Positions 9,405 through 18,497 are shown, counted from the first letter of the stretch. The stretch: 64,000 nt of DNA from JAPPOI01 sp028818055 (GCA_965267405.1 OZ253954.1:2728001-2792000), one strand, 5' to 3'. Notes: generated by a model from the sequence alone, not told the origin. Translations and numbers: made by a program.

Positions 9405-10172
9405 ATGGCGCGTAAGCACCCAAAACCGATTAGGGCAAAAGTGCAGCCGGGGCATCCGTTTTTCGAGATCATCGAACGTGCCTATGAAGCGTTCGACGTT
9501 CCCAAGCCGGACAGCACGGATGTTTGTGTGGGCTGCTGCATGGAAGCGGATATCGAAGCCGATTTCTTCAATCCGCCAATCCGCGAACTTCCGCTTCATT
9601 ATCTGCAGGATTGGTTTTTTGCGGCCTATGATCCCGAGGGCGTCTCAAAGCGAACGTGGTCCTATCTATTGCCGCGGATCCTTGAGGTTCTGGCAGTTGA
9701 TGAAGAGCCAGCGAATGTCGGGCTGGAGGTTAGTCTGAACCGCTTCAGAACCGGGGATAAGGATCTATGGCCTTCGCAGCAGTGGGCGGTGCTGGACGAC
9801 TTTCAGCGCGCTTATCTCGACCGGGAAATCAAACGAATAGGCGGTGAGTGTCTTGATGACGCGATCTGCATGTTTGGCTTGGCAGGCTGGCCTTTGAATG
9901 AGTTATTCGAGCAAGTCAGCGCGCAAAGCGACAGGATACTGGCCGAGCGATTTTTCAGTGACTGGTGTGTTGGCAGGCCAAGTATTTGGATCACGGCGTT
10001 CTGGGAACAACCGGGTAACACCGAGGCATTCAATTTTTATACCTCGCGCGATCTGTACGAGCGGATGGAAGCGCTTGCCTTGGATGAAGGTACTGACCCA
10101 GAACTTGCGGAAAAGGCGCTTTCGGTTGCCAGCGTGATCCAATCCAACGCCGATTGGGCCCAGCCCGGCTGA
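9405..10172 (+). CDS. Conserved-looking protein of unknown function with a CVGCCM motif
   Basis: 255 residues, no signal peptide or membrane segment. I do not recognise a family. A CVGCCM cysteine cluster sits near residue 43-48, which could bind metal or Fe-S, and the rest is rich in Trp, Phe and acidic residues with helical character (WSYLLPRILEVLAV, WAVLDDFQRAYLDREIKR). It starts 3 bases after the second Lrp gene and is likely in that operon. The following aminotransferase begins 79 bases later on the same strand. Function is left open. Confidence 0.75.
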   Translation: MARKHPKPIRAKVQPGHPFFEIIERAYEAFDVPKPDSTDVCVGCCMEADIEADFFNPPIRELPLHYLQDWFFAAYDPEGVSKRTWSYLLPRILEVLAVDEEPANVGLEVSLNRFRTGDKDLWPSQQWAVLDDFQRAYLDREIKRIGGECLDDAICMFGLAGWPLNELFEQVSAQSDRILAERFFSDWCVGRPSIWITAFWEQPGNTEAFNFYTSRDLYERMEALALDEGTDPELAEKALSVASVIQSNADWAQPG

Positions 10173-10251
10173 TTGATCCAATTGTATACCCAGATAGACT
10201 TTGCATCTGGTTTCACGTCTCGGTAACCCATCGACAAACGGAGGAAATCCC

Positions 10252-11379
10252 ATGTCTGCATTGCGAAATGACGTTGATCCTGACGGCTTGCTAGAATTCT
10301 CAGTCGTATTCACGGACCGCTCTCTCAATCACATGAGTGCGGCGTTCCAACAGGTGATGCGCGACATATCCGAGACGATGAAGGATGTGTATGCAGCAGA
10401 CGCGGTTGCCGTGGTCCCAGGCGGTGGCACATATGCGATGGAGGCAGTCGCGCGGCAATTGGCCGAGGATGAAACCGTCATGGTTATCCGAAACGGCTGG
10501 TTTTCCTATCGTTGGACTCAGATTTTCGAAGCAGCGAAGCTACCCGCAGAAGAAATCGTGATGATGGCGCGGCGCGCGGGGAATTCAGACACCTCGCCAT
10601 TCGCTCCAGCACCTCTGGAAGAGGTTATTGCGAAAATCGAAGAGACCAAGCCATCGGTTGTTTTCGCACCGCATGTCGAAACGTCTTCGGGCATGATCCT
10701 GACCGACGATTACATTGCCGCTGTCGCGAGGGCCGTCCACGAGGTTGGCGGGCTGTTTGTTCTGGACTGCATCGCGTCAGGGTGCGCGTGGGTTGATATG
10801 CGCGTACTTGGTGTCGACGTCTTGATTTCAGCGCCACAAAAGGGCTGGTCAGCGTCGCCAGCTGCCGGGCTTGTCATGATGAGCGATAAGGCGGTGGAGC
10901 GCGTCAAATCTCGACAGTCATCGAGTTTCGCGGTCGATTTGGGCAAGTGGTTGTCGATCATGGAAGCCTACATCAATGGCGGTCACGCTTATCACGCAAC
11001 GATGCCCACCGATGCGCTTCGCGCTTTCCGTGACACGATGATGGAGTGCAAGGCGCTTGGATTTGACACATTGAAAGCGGCGCAGTGGGAACTTGGGACC
11101 AAAGTCCGCGCAGCTCTTGGCTCGCGAGGGTATCAGTCAGTTGCAGCAGACGAAAACGCTGCCCCGGGTGTCGTGGTCAGCTACACGGATGATGCGGCGA
11201 TCCAAACGGGCAAGGCATTCGCCGCCGAAGGCGTACAGATCGCAGCTGGCGTGCCTTTGATGGTGGGTGAGGGTGACGGATACAAGAGTTTCCGCATTGG
11301 CTTGTTTGGATTGGACAAACTGGCTGACGTCGATGCTTGCGTTGCCCGATTAGAGTCGGCGCTCGACAAGGTCGCCTAA
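10252..11379 (+). CDS. Class V PLP aminotransferase (alanine-glyoxylate / serine-pyruvate type)
   Basis: 375 residues from the ATG at 10252, which has GAGGAAA 8 bases upstream; an in-frame TTG at 10201 is rejected. The fold-type I layout is clear: VVPGGGTYAMEAVARQL near residue 50, HVETSSGM near 145, the LDCIASGCAWVDM aspartate region, and the PLP-binding lysine K197 in SAPQKGWSASP. Relatives transfer amino groups between alanine, serine, aspartate or 2-aminoethylphosphonate and glyoxylate or pyruvate. The C-terminal small domain includes FRIGLFGLDKL. Substrate not determinable. Its stop overlaps the convergent UbiH-type gene by four bases. Confidence 0.88.
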   Translation: MSALRNDVDPDGLLEFSVVFTDRSLNHMSAAFQQVMRDISETMKDVYAADAVAVVPGGGTYAMEAVARQLAEDETVMVIRNGWFSYRWTQIFEAAKLPAEEIVMMARRAGNSDTSPFAPAPLEEVIAKIEETKPSVVFAPHVETSSGMILTDDYIAAVARAVHEVGGLFVLDCIASGCAWVDMRVLGVDVLISAPQKGWSASPAAGLVMMSDKAVERVKSRQSSSFAVDLGKWLSIMEAYINGGHAYHATMPTDALRAFRDTMMECKALGFDTLKAAQWELGTKVRAALGSRGYQSVAADENAAPGVVVSYTDDAAIQTGKAFAAEGVQIAAGVPLMVGEGDGYKSFRIGLFGLDKLADVDACVARLESALDKVA

Positions 11380-12572
11380 GCGCCCATTCCTGCCCGCATT
11401 ATTGCTTTGCGTAATGGCTCGACGTCGTGGACGAGCCTCAACCCGAGGCTCCGAAGTCCCGCAATGGGCGGCGCATCGGAACGGCAAACCCGATTGTACA
11501 AATCTATCGCTTGCGCACGCGCATGAATGTCGCGCCGCCGCTTCTTTTCAAATGCGCTCAGGTATGCGCGGCTGCCAATGCTGTCAGGTTGCTCGACCGC
11601 AAGATTGATCAACGCAGACACATCTTGCAGCGACGTATTCAGCCCTTGGGCCCCGATAGGTGGCAGGACATGCGCAGCTTCGGCAACCAGTGCGGTTCGC
11701 TCCGAGGACAGGCTATTCGCCTCCTGAGTGACTATTGGCCAAACACGGCGCTCTGACGCCAAAGTCAATTTGCCCAGGACACTAGCTGAGCGTTTGGTTG
11801 CGGCTTCGGAAAAATTCTCTGGTCCCAAGTTCGACAGTCGCACCGCTTCAGGCCCGTCGTTCATCCAAACGACGGCTGATGCGTGTGATCCTTCCAATTC
11901 GGGTAATGGAACCAAAGTGAAGGCCCCGCCGCTTAGATACACTTCCGTCGAAATGTTTTGGTGCGGATCATCGTGCGTCACGATAAATGCGAGCGCCTTT
12001 TGGCCATAGCGTGTGGTTTTGACCTGAATGCCCAATTGAGTGCGCAAAGCACTGTTTCGGCCGTCTGCGCCGATAGCAAGCTTTGTGCGGACACGAGACT
12101 TGTCGCTTAGCGTGACAATGGCCTCGCGCTCTCTGGTCAAAATATTCGCCAAGCCTGCTCCGAACCGGAGTGTTACGTTTTCGGCGTTCCGCAGGAATTC
12201 GGTCAGAGACGCACGAGCGCGCCAGTTTGGTACGTTCCAACCGAACGCGGCCTCGCCGAGATCGCCAGCGACAAAGGTCCGATCCATACGGATCGCAACG
12301 TCTTCGCCTTCGGTGTCGACGACCCGCAAGGCCTCCAGCGGGGTCGCGTATGGCGCGAGAGGTGCCCAAGCGCCCGTTTGCTGTAAGAGCGCGCGTGCAG
12401 GCTCAAGGTAGGCTGTGGACCGCAAATCCGCCAAAGGATCAGACTCTTCGGACGGCGGTACATTCGGGTCCGCCAAAACGACCGAAAACCCTTCCTTGGC
12501 AAAGGCAGCTGCAGCGACCAGGCCAGCTATGCCCCCACCGGAGATGAAAATGTCAGACTGCACATCGCTCAT
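11376..12572 (-). CDS. UbiH/UbiF/COQ6-family FAD-dependent hydroxylase
   Basis: 398 residues. The N-terminal Rossmann loop ISGGGIAGLVAAAAFAKEG binds the FAD ADP moiety. The GADGRNSALR block near residue 160-170 and the C-terminal AAHVLPPIGAQGLNTSLQDV are the other group A flavin monooxygenase signatures; the last is characteristic of the ubiquinone hydroxylases. It likely hydroxylates a prenylated ubiquinone intermediate at the membrane; which ring position cannot be read. A HAD phosphatase lies 41 bases upstream on the same strand and may share its transcript. Confidence 0.88.
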   Translation of the reverse strand: MSDVQSDIFISGGGIAGLVAAAAFAKEGFSVVLADPNVPPSEESDPLADLRSTAYLEPARALLQQTGAWAPLAPYATPLEALRVVDTEGEDVAIRMDRTFVAGDLGEAAFGWNVPNWRARASLTEFLRNAENVTLRFGAGLANILTREREAIVTLSDKSRVRTKLAIGADGRNSALRTQLGIQVKTTRYGQKALAFIVTHDDPHQNISTEVYLSGGAFTLVPLPELEGSHASAVVWMNDGPEAVRLSNLGPENFSEAATKRSASVLGKLTLASERRVWPIVTQEANSLSSERTALVAEAAHVLPPIGAQGLNTSLQDVSALINLAVEQPDSIGSRAYLSAFEKKRRRDIHARAQAIDLYNRVCRSDAPPIAGLRSLGLRLVHDVEPLRKAIMRAGMGA

Positions 12573-12613
12573 GGTTTACACATAGGCCGGCAGCGGCGAA
12601 GCGGAAAGGACCA

Positions 12614-13255
12614 TCAAGCGACCTGCGACAGGAAGCCCGCAAGGTCATTGGTGCTGTGATGAATGAAATCAGCGGTGACAGGCTCGGGACCGACATGAAC
12701 CGTTGCCATACCCAGCGCATGCGGCGCTTCAAGGTTACGGGGTTCGTCTTCAAACATCGCTGCACGAGTTGGCTCGATACCGTCGCGGGCGAAGATCGCT
12801 TCAAAGGCCGCAATCTCAGGTTTGGGTCGAAAGTTCGCGTGCTCAACCCCATAAACGGCGTGAAATACTTCGGTTAATCCGCGCGCCTGAAGCACACGTT
12901 CTGCGTGGCGCCGCGACCCGTTGGTGTAAACGACGCGCCTGCCTGGAAGAGCTTCGATGGACGCAGCTAGCAATGCGTCGTGGGCCAAGTGTTCGAGTGA
13001 TATTTCGTGCACATCTTCCAAATAAGGAAGCGGGTCGGCTCCGTGAACCTCCATAAGTCCGGCAAGCGTTGTCCCGTATTTGTGCCAATACTCGGTGCGC
13101 AGGCCGTCTGCCTCGGTCTTGGTGATGTTCAAAGTACGCGCGACCCAATCGGTCATGCGTACCTCAATCTGGTCGAACAGACGGGCTTCAGGTGGGTAAA
13201 GCGTATTGTCTAAGTCAAACACCCACGTGCTGATATGCGAAAAGGCGTCACGCAT
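12614..13255 (-). CDS. HAD-family pyrimidine 5'-nucleotidase-like phosphatase
   Basis: 213 residues. HAD motif I is FDLDNTLYPP (residues 13-22, nucleophile D14 and acid D16), motif II is in VVYTNGSRRHA, and motif IV is FEDEPRNLEAPHALGM. The LDNTLYPPE start is typical of the SDT1/pyrimidine 5'-nucleotidase subgroup, which dephosphorylates UMP and CMP. Related HADs act on other small phosphates, so the substrate is provisional. It lies just upstream of the UbiH-type gene and is divergent from the GntR regulator across about 110 bases. Confidence 0.85.
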   Translation of the reverse strand: MRDAFSHISTWVFDLDNTLYPPEARLFDQIEVRMTDWVARTLNITKTEADGLRTEYWHKYGTTLAGLMEVHGADPLPYLEDVHEISLEHLAHDALLAASIEALPGRRVVYTNGSRRHAERVLQARGLTEVFHAVYGVEHANFRPKPEIAAFEAIFARDGIEPTRAAMFEDEPRNLEAPHALGMATVHVGPEPVTADFIHHSTNDLAGFLSQVA

Positions 13256-13367
13256 CCTTTCAGTCGCATAAAGGTCTGTACGAGCCAGCGCAACATTCCA
13301 AAGCTTGATTCATGGGGGCGCAGTACCGTAACGTCCTGCCACTGAACAAAAAATGGGACAATTTGTG

Positions 13368-14033
13368 ATGGCTGACGGGCGTTCGGGACAGAAAGATGCC
13401 TACCAACTGATATTGCACGCCATTGATATTGGTACGTACCGCCCTGGCGATCGGCTTGTTGAAAACGAGTTGGCGGATCGTTTTGGCGTATCACGCACGC
13501 CAATCCGTGAGGCCTTGCAACGTCTTGAGACCCAATCGCTCTTGGCGCGCGACGGTCGTTCGTTGATCGTCGCTTCGCTGGATCACAACCAAATGGCGGA
13601 ACTGTATGTCGTTCGATCCGAGCTTGAAGGACTTGCGGCACGGCTGGCGGCGCGGCATGCGACCGAAGAAGAAGTCCGGCTTCTCCGCACGATGGTCGAC
13701 GAAGATCGCGAGCGGATCAACGATCCTTCAGCGCTAAGTCGAACCAACCGCCGTTTCCATCGCCAAGTACATTTGGCGTCGCACAACCGGTATCTTGTTC
13801 AGCAGCTCGATCTTGTTTACCGATCAATGGCCTTGATGACGACGACGTCATTGGCCGCCGAAGGACGCAGCGAGATTGCTTTGAACGAACACGCGGCGGT
13901 CGTTGATGCGATCGCTGAAGGGAATGCAGAAGCAGCCTATACAGAGCTTAAGGGGCATATCTCTCGCGCCTACGAAGCACGATTGCGGCAAGACGCTGAT
14001 GCCAACTCGGACGGGGTAATTCTTCCGGACTAG
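13368..14033 (+). CDS. GntR-family transcriptional regulator, FCD (FadR) subfamily
   Basis: 221 residues from the ATG at 13368, with GGGACA about 8 bases upstream. An ATG five codons earlier (13353) is possible but lacks a ribosome site. The N-terminal winged helix contains YRPGDRLVENELADRFGVSR and TPIREALQRLE. The C-terminal all-helical FCD domain (about residues 75-210) contains the usual arginine and histidine ligands (RSELEGLAARLAA, NRRFHRQVH, NEHAAVVDAI). The effector is probably a carboxylate. Its 3' end overlaps the convergent glycosyltransferase gene by 86 bases, which is unusually long. Confidence 0.9.
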   Translation: MADGRSGQKDAYQLILHAIDIGTYRPGDRLVENELADRFGVSRTPIREALQRLETQSLLARDGRSLIVASLDHNQMAELYVVRSELEGLAARLAARHATEEEVRLLRTMVDEDRERINDPSALSRTNRRFHRQVHLASHNRYLVQQLDLVYRSMALMTTTSLAAEGRSEIALNEHAAVVDAIAEGNAEAAYTELKGHISRAYEARLRQDADANSDGVILPD

Positions 14034-15690
14034 TGAAGTGCCCATGGGCCGTTTTGTCCCAGAAGAACGGCCGCCAAAATAGCTCTCCCAAGCCTTTCAA
14101 ACTCGCGAACGACGCAAGTGGCCAATAGAGGTGCATCAGCGGCGTGAACCAAATCAGGCCGCGATGGCGCGGCGTCGCCACGGCAACTGCAGCCACAAAG
14201 ATGGTCGCAATCTCTGTCAGCAAGAATAAGATCCCGACCGCCACGATGACCGACTGCGACACGGCTCCGGAAATGGGGTGTGGCAGCCCGAACAGAACCA
14301 GCCAAAATGACCACATCAACGGTGCCAGCACAAATTGCGACAAGCTGCCGAGAAACAAGGCCTGGAACCCAAGGAAGCGTTTGGTGCCTAGGTCACGCCA
14401 AAGTTTCAACGGGTTGCGCATGTGGACAGCCCAAGTGATCGCATATCCCTTGATCCACCTTGATCGTTGCTTCAGCCAAGCTGGCACTGACGCGGTTGCC
14501 TCTTCCAGTGTTACGGATTGGATAAATTCCGTACGATAACCTCGCCGTGCGAGACGGATCCCCAGATCGGCATCCTCGGTCACATTATGTGCATCCCATG
14601 CCCCGATCTTGTCCAAGACGGATCGGCGAAAGAAAACCGTGGTTCCACCAAGCGGAATAGCGATACCCAATCGCACGAGACCCGGGAGTATCAGGCGAAA
14701 CCAGCTTGCATAGTCGATCGTGAAGCAGCGTGTCAGAAGGTTCTGGCGGCTGTTGTAAAAATCCAGAATGCCCTGAAGGCACGCTACGTTTTCCGGTGCA
14801 TCGGCAAACGCATTTGCGACTTTCCGTAGCTGCTCGGGATCTGGTGCGTCCTCGGCGTCGTAAACTCCGATTATTTCGCCGTTTGCGAAATCAAGCGCGT
14901 AGTTCAACGCGCGTGGCTTCGTTTTTATCGCCCCTTCTGGAACGCGTACGACCCGAAAACTGTCCGACAAGCTGGACTGCTGCAACGCCTTCTCCGTTTG
15001 GCTGTCTCCAGCCTCAACAATCAGAAGGATGTCCAGTTTTTCGCTTGGATATCTGAGGTTTGACAGGCGACGCACAAGGCGACTGGCAATCTCAGTTTCC
15101 TTGAAGAGCGGTACGAGAAGCGAAATTGCTGGCAGATTTGTATCCGAGACATACCTGAGGCGTGTCGTGCGCCAAGTTTTGAAAGCCCGCCGGGTTTGGC
15201 GCAATTGCAGAAAGGCCCCAACAGTCCGTATGCCTGTTACAGAAACCAAAGTCAGTACGGCCCAAATCGTGACGAGGGTAAGAACCGTGGTGGGCCACAT
15301 GAAACTGGCGGCCACGAATATCGTCAGAAAGCCAAGGGTAAATGCCGTCGCACGGCGGCTGGACCAGTTTCTGCAACTTTCGGAAGCTTCAGTTTTTTTG
15401 GCTGCTCGGTTTGCAAGCTGCTGGCCGCGCATGTGCGTGATGCCAAATTGAATGGCCTTTCGTGGCAGTGAAACGCCTGCGATTGGACCGAATACGCGCT
15501 CAAGGCTTGCTCGTTCTCTTTCAAGGACGTGTTGATCGGGTGTTGCGACCAAAGACAGAGCGCCGACGCGTTGCAGAGGCAAAACACCATGCTGCAGGGC
15601 GTAGTCCGGAGCCAGTTGGTCCAGAAGGCGTGCGTCGCCCAGCGGAAGCCTGAGCGGAAACGAAGAAGATGCCTCCGCCTTTGGAGGCAT
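13948..15690 (-). CDS. Membrane glycosyltransferase, GT2 family (cellulose-synthase-like)
   Basis: About 580 residues from the ATG at 15690; a GTG 16 codons upstream (15738) is an alternative and neither has a clear ribosome site. The N-terminal 90 residues look like the soluble region found in type II secretion ATPases and XagB-like synthases (LPLGDARLLDQLAPDYALQHG). Two membrane helices follow, then a GT-A domain with DAEDAPDP (DxD-type), VTEDADLGIRLARRG and the QRSRWIKG (QxxRW) product-binding motif, and four or five C-terminal helices. Such enzymes polymerise and export beta-linked polysaccharide. It follows the acyltransferase gene on the same strand; the pair may make and decorate an envelope glycan. 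Confidence 0.87.
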   Translation of the reverse strand: MPPKAEASSSFPLRLPLGDARLLDQLAPDYALQHGVLPLQRVGALSLVATPDQHVLERERASLERVFGPIAGVSLPRKAIQFGITHMRGQQLANRAAKKTEASESCRNWSSRRATAFTLGFLTIFVAASFMWPTTVLTLVTIWAVLTLVSVTGIRTVGAFLQLRQTRRAFKTWRTTRLRYVSDTNLPAISLLVPLFKETEIASRLVRRLSNLRYPSEKLDILLIVEAGDSQTEKALQQSSLSDSFRVVRVPEGAIKTKPRALNYALDFANGEIIGVYDAEDAPDPEQLRKVANAFADAPENVACLQGILDFYNSRQNLLTRCFTIDYASWFRLILPGLVRLGIAIPLGGTTVFFRRSVLDKIGAWDAHNVTEDADLGIRLARRGYRTEFIQSVTLEEATASVPAWLKQRSRWIKGYAITWAVHMRNPLKLWRDLGTKRFLGFQALFLGSLSQFVLAPLMWSFWLVLFGLPHPISGAVSQSVIVAVGILFLLTEIATIFVAAVAVATPRHRGLIWFTPLMHLYWPLASFASLKGLGELFWRPFFWDKTAHGHFTSPEELPRPSWHQRLAAIVLRRRERYAP

Positions 15691-15693
15691 CTT
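15666..15693. promoter_or_regulatory. Perfect 11-bp hairpin over the glycosyltransferase start
   Basis: AAGATGCCTCC and GGAGGCATCTT form a perfect stem around a 6-base loop. On the minus strand the ATG at 15690 lies in the 5' arm and a GGAGG in the 3' arm, so the start codon would be paired in the mRNA. It may be a translational control element or, less likely, an attenuator after the acyltransferase gene. Confidence 0.5.
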
Positions 15694-15813
15694 TCGTCGT
15701 CTGACAGACAGAAATTGGGGAGGCAGGGCAGCAGACACTCGAAACGCAAAAGTGGTTAACGGTTCTTTGCTGCCTAGCCCTCCTTGGTTAATCGGCGGTT
15801 AAGCCGGCCAAGT

Positions 15814-17142
15814 TTATCCAATCGCTCTAAGTTTTCTGGTGCCAAGGCCAACACCCAAAACAACGAGCGCCAAGGCGACCCAATTCAGTCCAATGGGATT
15901 GTCCGCACCGATGCCTGACATTGCCATGATCACCAGTCCTGCGCATGTCGTCAGCGCACCAATCGTCGCCTGCCAGGGGCCGGGAAGACCCGTCGAGGGA
16001 CCTTTCGATGCGCCTTCAAATCGCATGAAGATCAGCACAAAGGGAAGCAGTACGGCGATGTAGACAAGCATCCAGATCGGTCGTGCAGCCCACCACGCAG
16101 CAGTTCCGGGGTCGACTTTCAAACCAATGGAACCAAGCCAATATGCGCCGCCAACTGCGAGGATCAAAGCCGTCATGTGCCACAAGTACACTGTCATAAT
16201 CATCTGATTAAGCACGATGACTGCAGCCCACGGTTTTGTTTTTTTAAGCCATGTGTTTGCGGCACGTTCTACAAGTAGAATGATACCGATTTGAACGCTC
16301 CCGATAGCCAGCATTGCGACCGTAGGAGGGCGTGTGTTTGAAACTTCCTGACCAGGAACGCTAACCATGCTTACCGGATAGCCGGCCTGCGTCAGCAGAT
16401 ACCACAGCCAGACGGCGCCGAATGCTGTTAGCCCGATTGCCGCGGCTGACTTTCTGCCCGCGTCGTGCCACCAATATCCAAGCTGGTGAACCGCCAGCCA
16501 GACAAAGCCGTAGTTTGACCAGCGCAGCCAACCTTGGTCGTGGTTAAACGCCGAATAGTCGACAGCGATTGCAGCCAGTACAAGAAAGACAACAGACCAA
16601 AGCCCGAATTTCTCCCACGCAATCCAAGAGATTGGCACGGCAACAGTGATCACGATGTAGACGGCGAGGAACCAGATCGGGACAAGGGCGGCTTGAGTGA
16701 CTTCCTTGACCTGTTCAGTCTCCATGCCGGCCTGAGAAGCAATGACAGCGAGCACGGCCCAAACGATAACGAGGGGAACGGTTGGGACGAGCAGGCGAGA
16801 GAGCCGGGTCGCAGCCCAGGTTCGCGCTTTCTCGTTGTCGCGCAGGGCGGATTTCCAAGATAACGAGTTTGAAAACCCCCCGACGAAGAAGAAGACCGGC
16901 ATAACTTGCGCGACCCAAGTTGCATACTGGGTCCACGGCTGTTCAGCCAAAAGAATGCTGAGTTGCAAGGAATTGTCTCGATCCACGGCGGCAACCAGAA
17001 GCCAATGGCCGAAAATTACAAAAAGGATCGCAATGGCACGGTAGAGGTCAATTGCACGATTTCGGCTATCCGGCGTGCGCTCAGCAGCCCATTTTGCTCT
17101 GGCCCAAAGGCCGCTTGGCATCTCTTCTGTGACTTCAGTCAT
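15814..17142 (-). CDS. Acyltransferase-3 family membrane protein
   Basis: 442 residues with about ten hydrophobic helices. The start of the fold shows RAIDLYRAIAILFVIFGHWL with the family's histidine, and VFFFVGGFSNSLSW a little later. The family (OafA, NodX, ExoZ) transfers acetyl or other acyl groups to sugars of O-antigen, exopolysaccharide or peptidoglycan at the inner membrane. A GT2 synthase follows 75 bases or so downstream on the same strand. A 15-base inverted repeat stands 27 bases before the ATG and may be an operator. The acyl acceptor is not determinable. Confidence 0.85.
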   Translation of the reverse strand: MTEVTEEMPSGLWARAKWAAERTPDSRNRAIDLYRAIAILFVIFGHWLLVAAVDRDNSLQLSILLAEQPWTQYATWVAQVMPVFFFVGGFSNSLSWKSALRDNEKARTWAATRLSRLLVPTVPLVIVWAVLAVIASQAGMETEQVKEVTQAALVPIWFLAVYIVITVAVPISWIAWEKFGLWSVVFLVLAAIAVDYSAFNHDQGWLRWSNYGFVWLAVHQLGYWWHDAGRKSAAAIGLTAFGAVWLWYLLTQAGYPVSMVSVPGQEVSNTRPPTVAMLAIGSVQIGIILLVERAANTWLKKTKPWAAVIVLNQMIMTVYLWHMTALILAVGGAYWLGSIGLKVDPGTAAWWAARPIWMLVYIAVLLPFVLIFMRFEGASKGPSTGLPGPWQATIGALTTCAGLVIMAMSGIGADNPIGLNWVALALVVLGVGLGTRKLRAIG

Positions 17143-17169
17143 GTCTGACCTCTTTCGTGAATCTCATTC

Positions 17170-17184
17170 ATGAACATTGTTCAT
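17170..17184. promoter_or_regulatory. Inverted repeat upstream of the acyltransferase gene
   Basis: ATGAAC-ATT-GTTCAT is a perfect dyad 27 bases upstream of the acyltransferase ATG, in an AT-rich stretch suitable for a promoter. It resembles sites of dimeric repressors (TetR or MarR type). No cognate regulator is adjacent. Confidence 0.4.
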
Positions 17185-17324
17185 AAAAAATACAACCTGT
17201 CAATCTCCGGAGTTTTGCCGGACAAATCGTTCAACAATAGGGCAGATCAGGTACTTTTTGTGCTTAATTCGCTACAATAGAAGCGGCCTGCAAAGCCTGT
17301 GCCTGGCAGAATACCTTATTGATA

Positions 17325-18497
17325 TCAGGCGCTTGCAGATGTCTCTAACCGCGCTGTCATCGCCTCGGCGAAGCGCTCGAACAGGTAGAAACTGTCTTGC
17401 GGCCCCGGGCTCGCCTCAGGGTGGTACTGCACAGAAAAGACCGGGCGGTCCGTCATACGGATCCCGCAGTTCGATCCATCGAACAGCGAAACATGGGTTT
17501 CGATCACGCCTTTTGGCAGTGTTTGACTGTCGACGGTAAACCCGTGGTTCATTGATGTGATTTCGACCTTGCCGGTTTCAATGTCTTTGACAGGATGGTT
17601 TGCGCCATGGTGGCCGTGGTTCATTTTTACGGTGTTTGCACCTAGGGCCAGCGCCAGCATCTGGTGGCCCAAACAGATACCAAAAACCGGGATATCAGAG
17701 GATTCCAATACGCCTTTAATCATTGGGACGGCATATTCGCCTGTTGCTGCCGGGTCACCGGGACCGTTTGACAGGAACAATCCATCTGGGTTCAGCGCCA
17801 GAACATCGTCCTTAGTGGCAGAAGCGGGAAGGACGGTGACATCGCAACCGACACTCGCAAGGCATCTTAGGATGTTGCGCTTTGCGCCGTAATCGATTGC
17901 AACAACTTTGAACTTTGGGTTCTCGACTTTCGGGAAGCCGTCCGGCCAAGCCCAACGCATTTCATCCCAGCGATAGGATTGGCTGCATGTAACGTCTTTG
18001 GCCAGGTCCAACCCGACAAGGCCCGGAAATCCGCGGGCTGCCTTGACCAGAGCTTCGACATCGAAATTTCCGTCTGGATCATGCGCAAGCGCGACGTGAG
18101 GTGCGCCTTGCTGGCGAATGGCACGGGTAAGGCGACGAGTATCAATCCCGCCAACGCCAACGCGTCCGCGACGCGCCAGCCACTCGTCCAGTTTTTCGGC
18201 CGAGCGCCAATTGGATGGCTCTGTCGGGTCCCACTTCACAACCAGCCCCTCAGCCACAGGGTCGCCGGTTTCGTCGTCCTCAGGGTTAACGCCAACGTTG
18301 CCGATGTGGGGGAATGTGAATGTCACGATTTGCCCAGCGTAGGACGGATCGGTCATGATTTCCTGATAACCGGTCATAGCCGTGTTGAAGCACAACTCGG
18401 CAATCCGCTCGCCGGTGGCACCAAAGCCCTGACCGTAAAATATCGTGCCGTCGGCCAATGCCAAACACGCGGTGGGTTTCTTCGCGACGTCAGGCAT
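17325..18497 (-). CDS. carA: Carbamoyl-phosphate synthase, small (glutamine amidotransferase) subunit
   Basis: 390 residues, the expected length. CarA hydrolyses glutamine and passes ammonia to CarB for carbamoyl phosphate, feeding arginine and pyrimidine synthesis. The N-terminal CarA-specific domain (about 1-150) is followed by a class I amidotransferase domain with nucleophile C275 in FGICLGHQM and the catalytic HPE in VQYHPEASPGP. The start has AAAGGAG upstream. It is divergent from yqeY across about 180 bases of AT-rich DNA. carB is not in the window. Confidence 0.97.
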   Translation of the reverse strand: MPDVAKKPTACLALADGTIFYGQGFGATGERIAELCFNTAMTGYQEIMTDPSYAGQIVTFTFPHIGNVGVNPEDDETGDPVAEGLVVKWDPTEPSNWRSAEKLDEWLARRGRVGVGGIDTRRLTRAIRQQGAPHVALAHDPDGNFDVEALVKAARGFPGLVGLDLAKDVTCSQSYRWDEMRWAWPDGFPKVENPKFKVVAIDYGAKRNILRCLASVGCDVTVLPASATKDDVLALNPDGLFLSNGPGDPAATGEYAVPMIKGVLESSDIPVFGICLGHQMLALALGANTVKMNHGHHGANHPVKDIETGKVEITSMNHGFTVDSQTLPKGVIETHVSLFDGSNCGIRMTDRPVFSVQYHPEASPGPQDSFYLFERFAEAMTARLETSASA

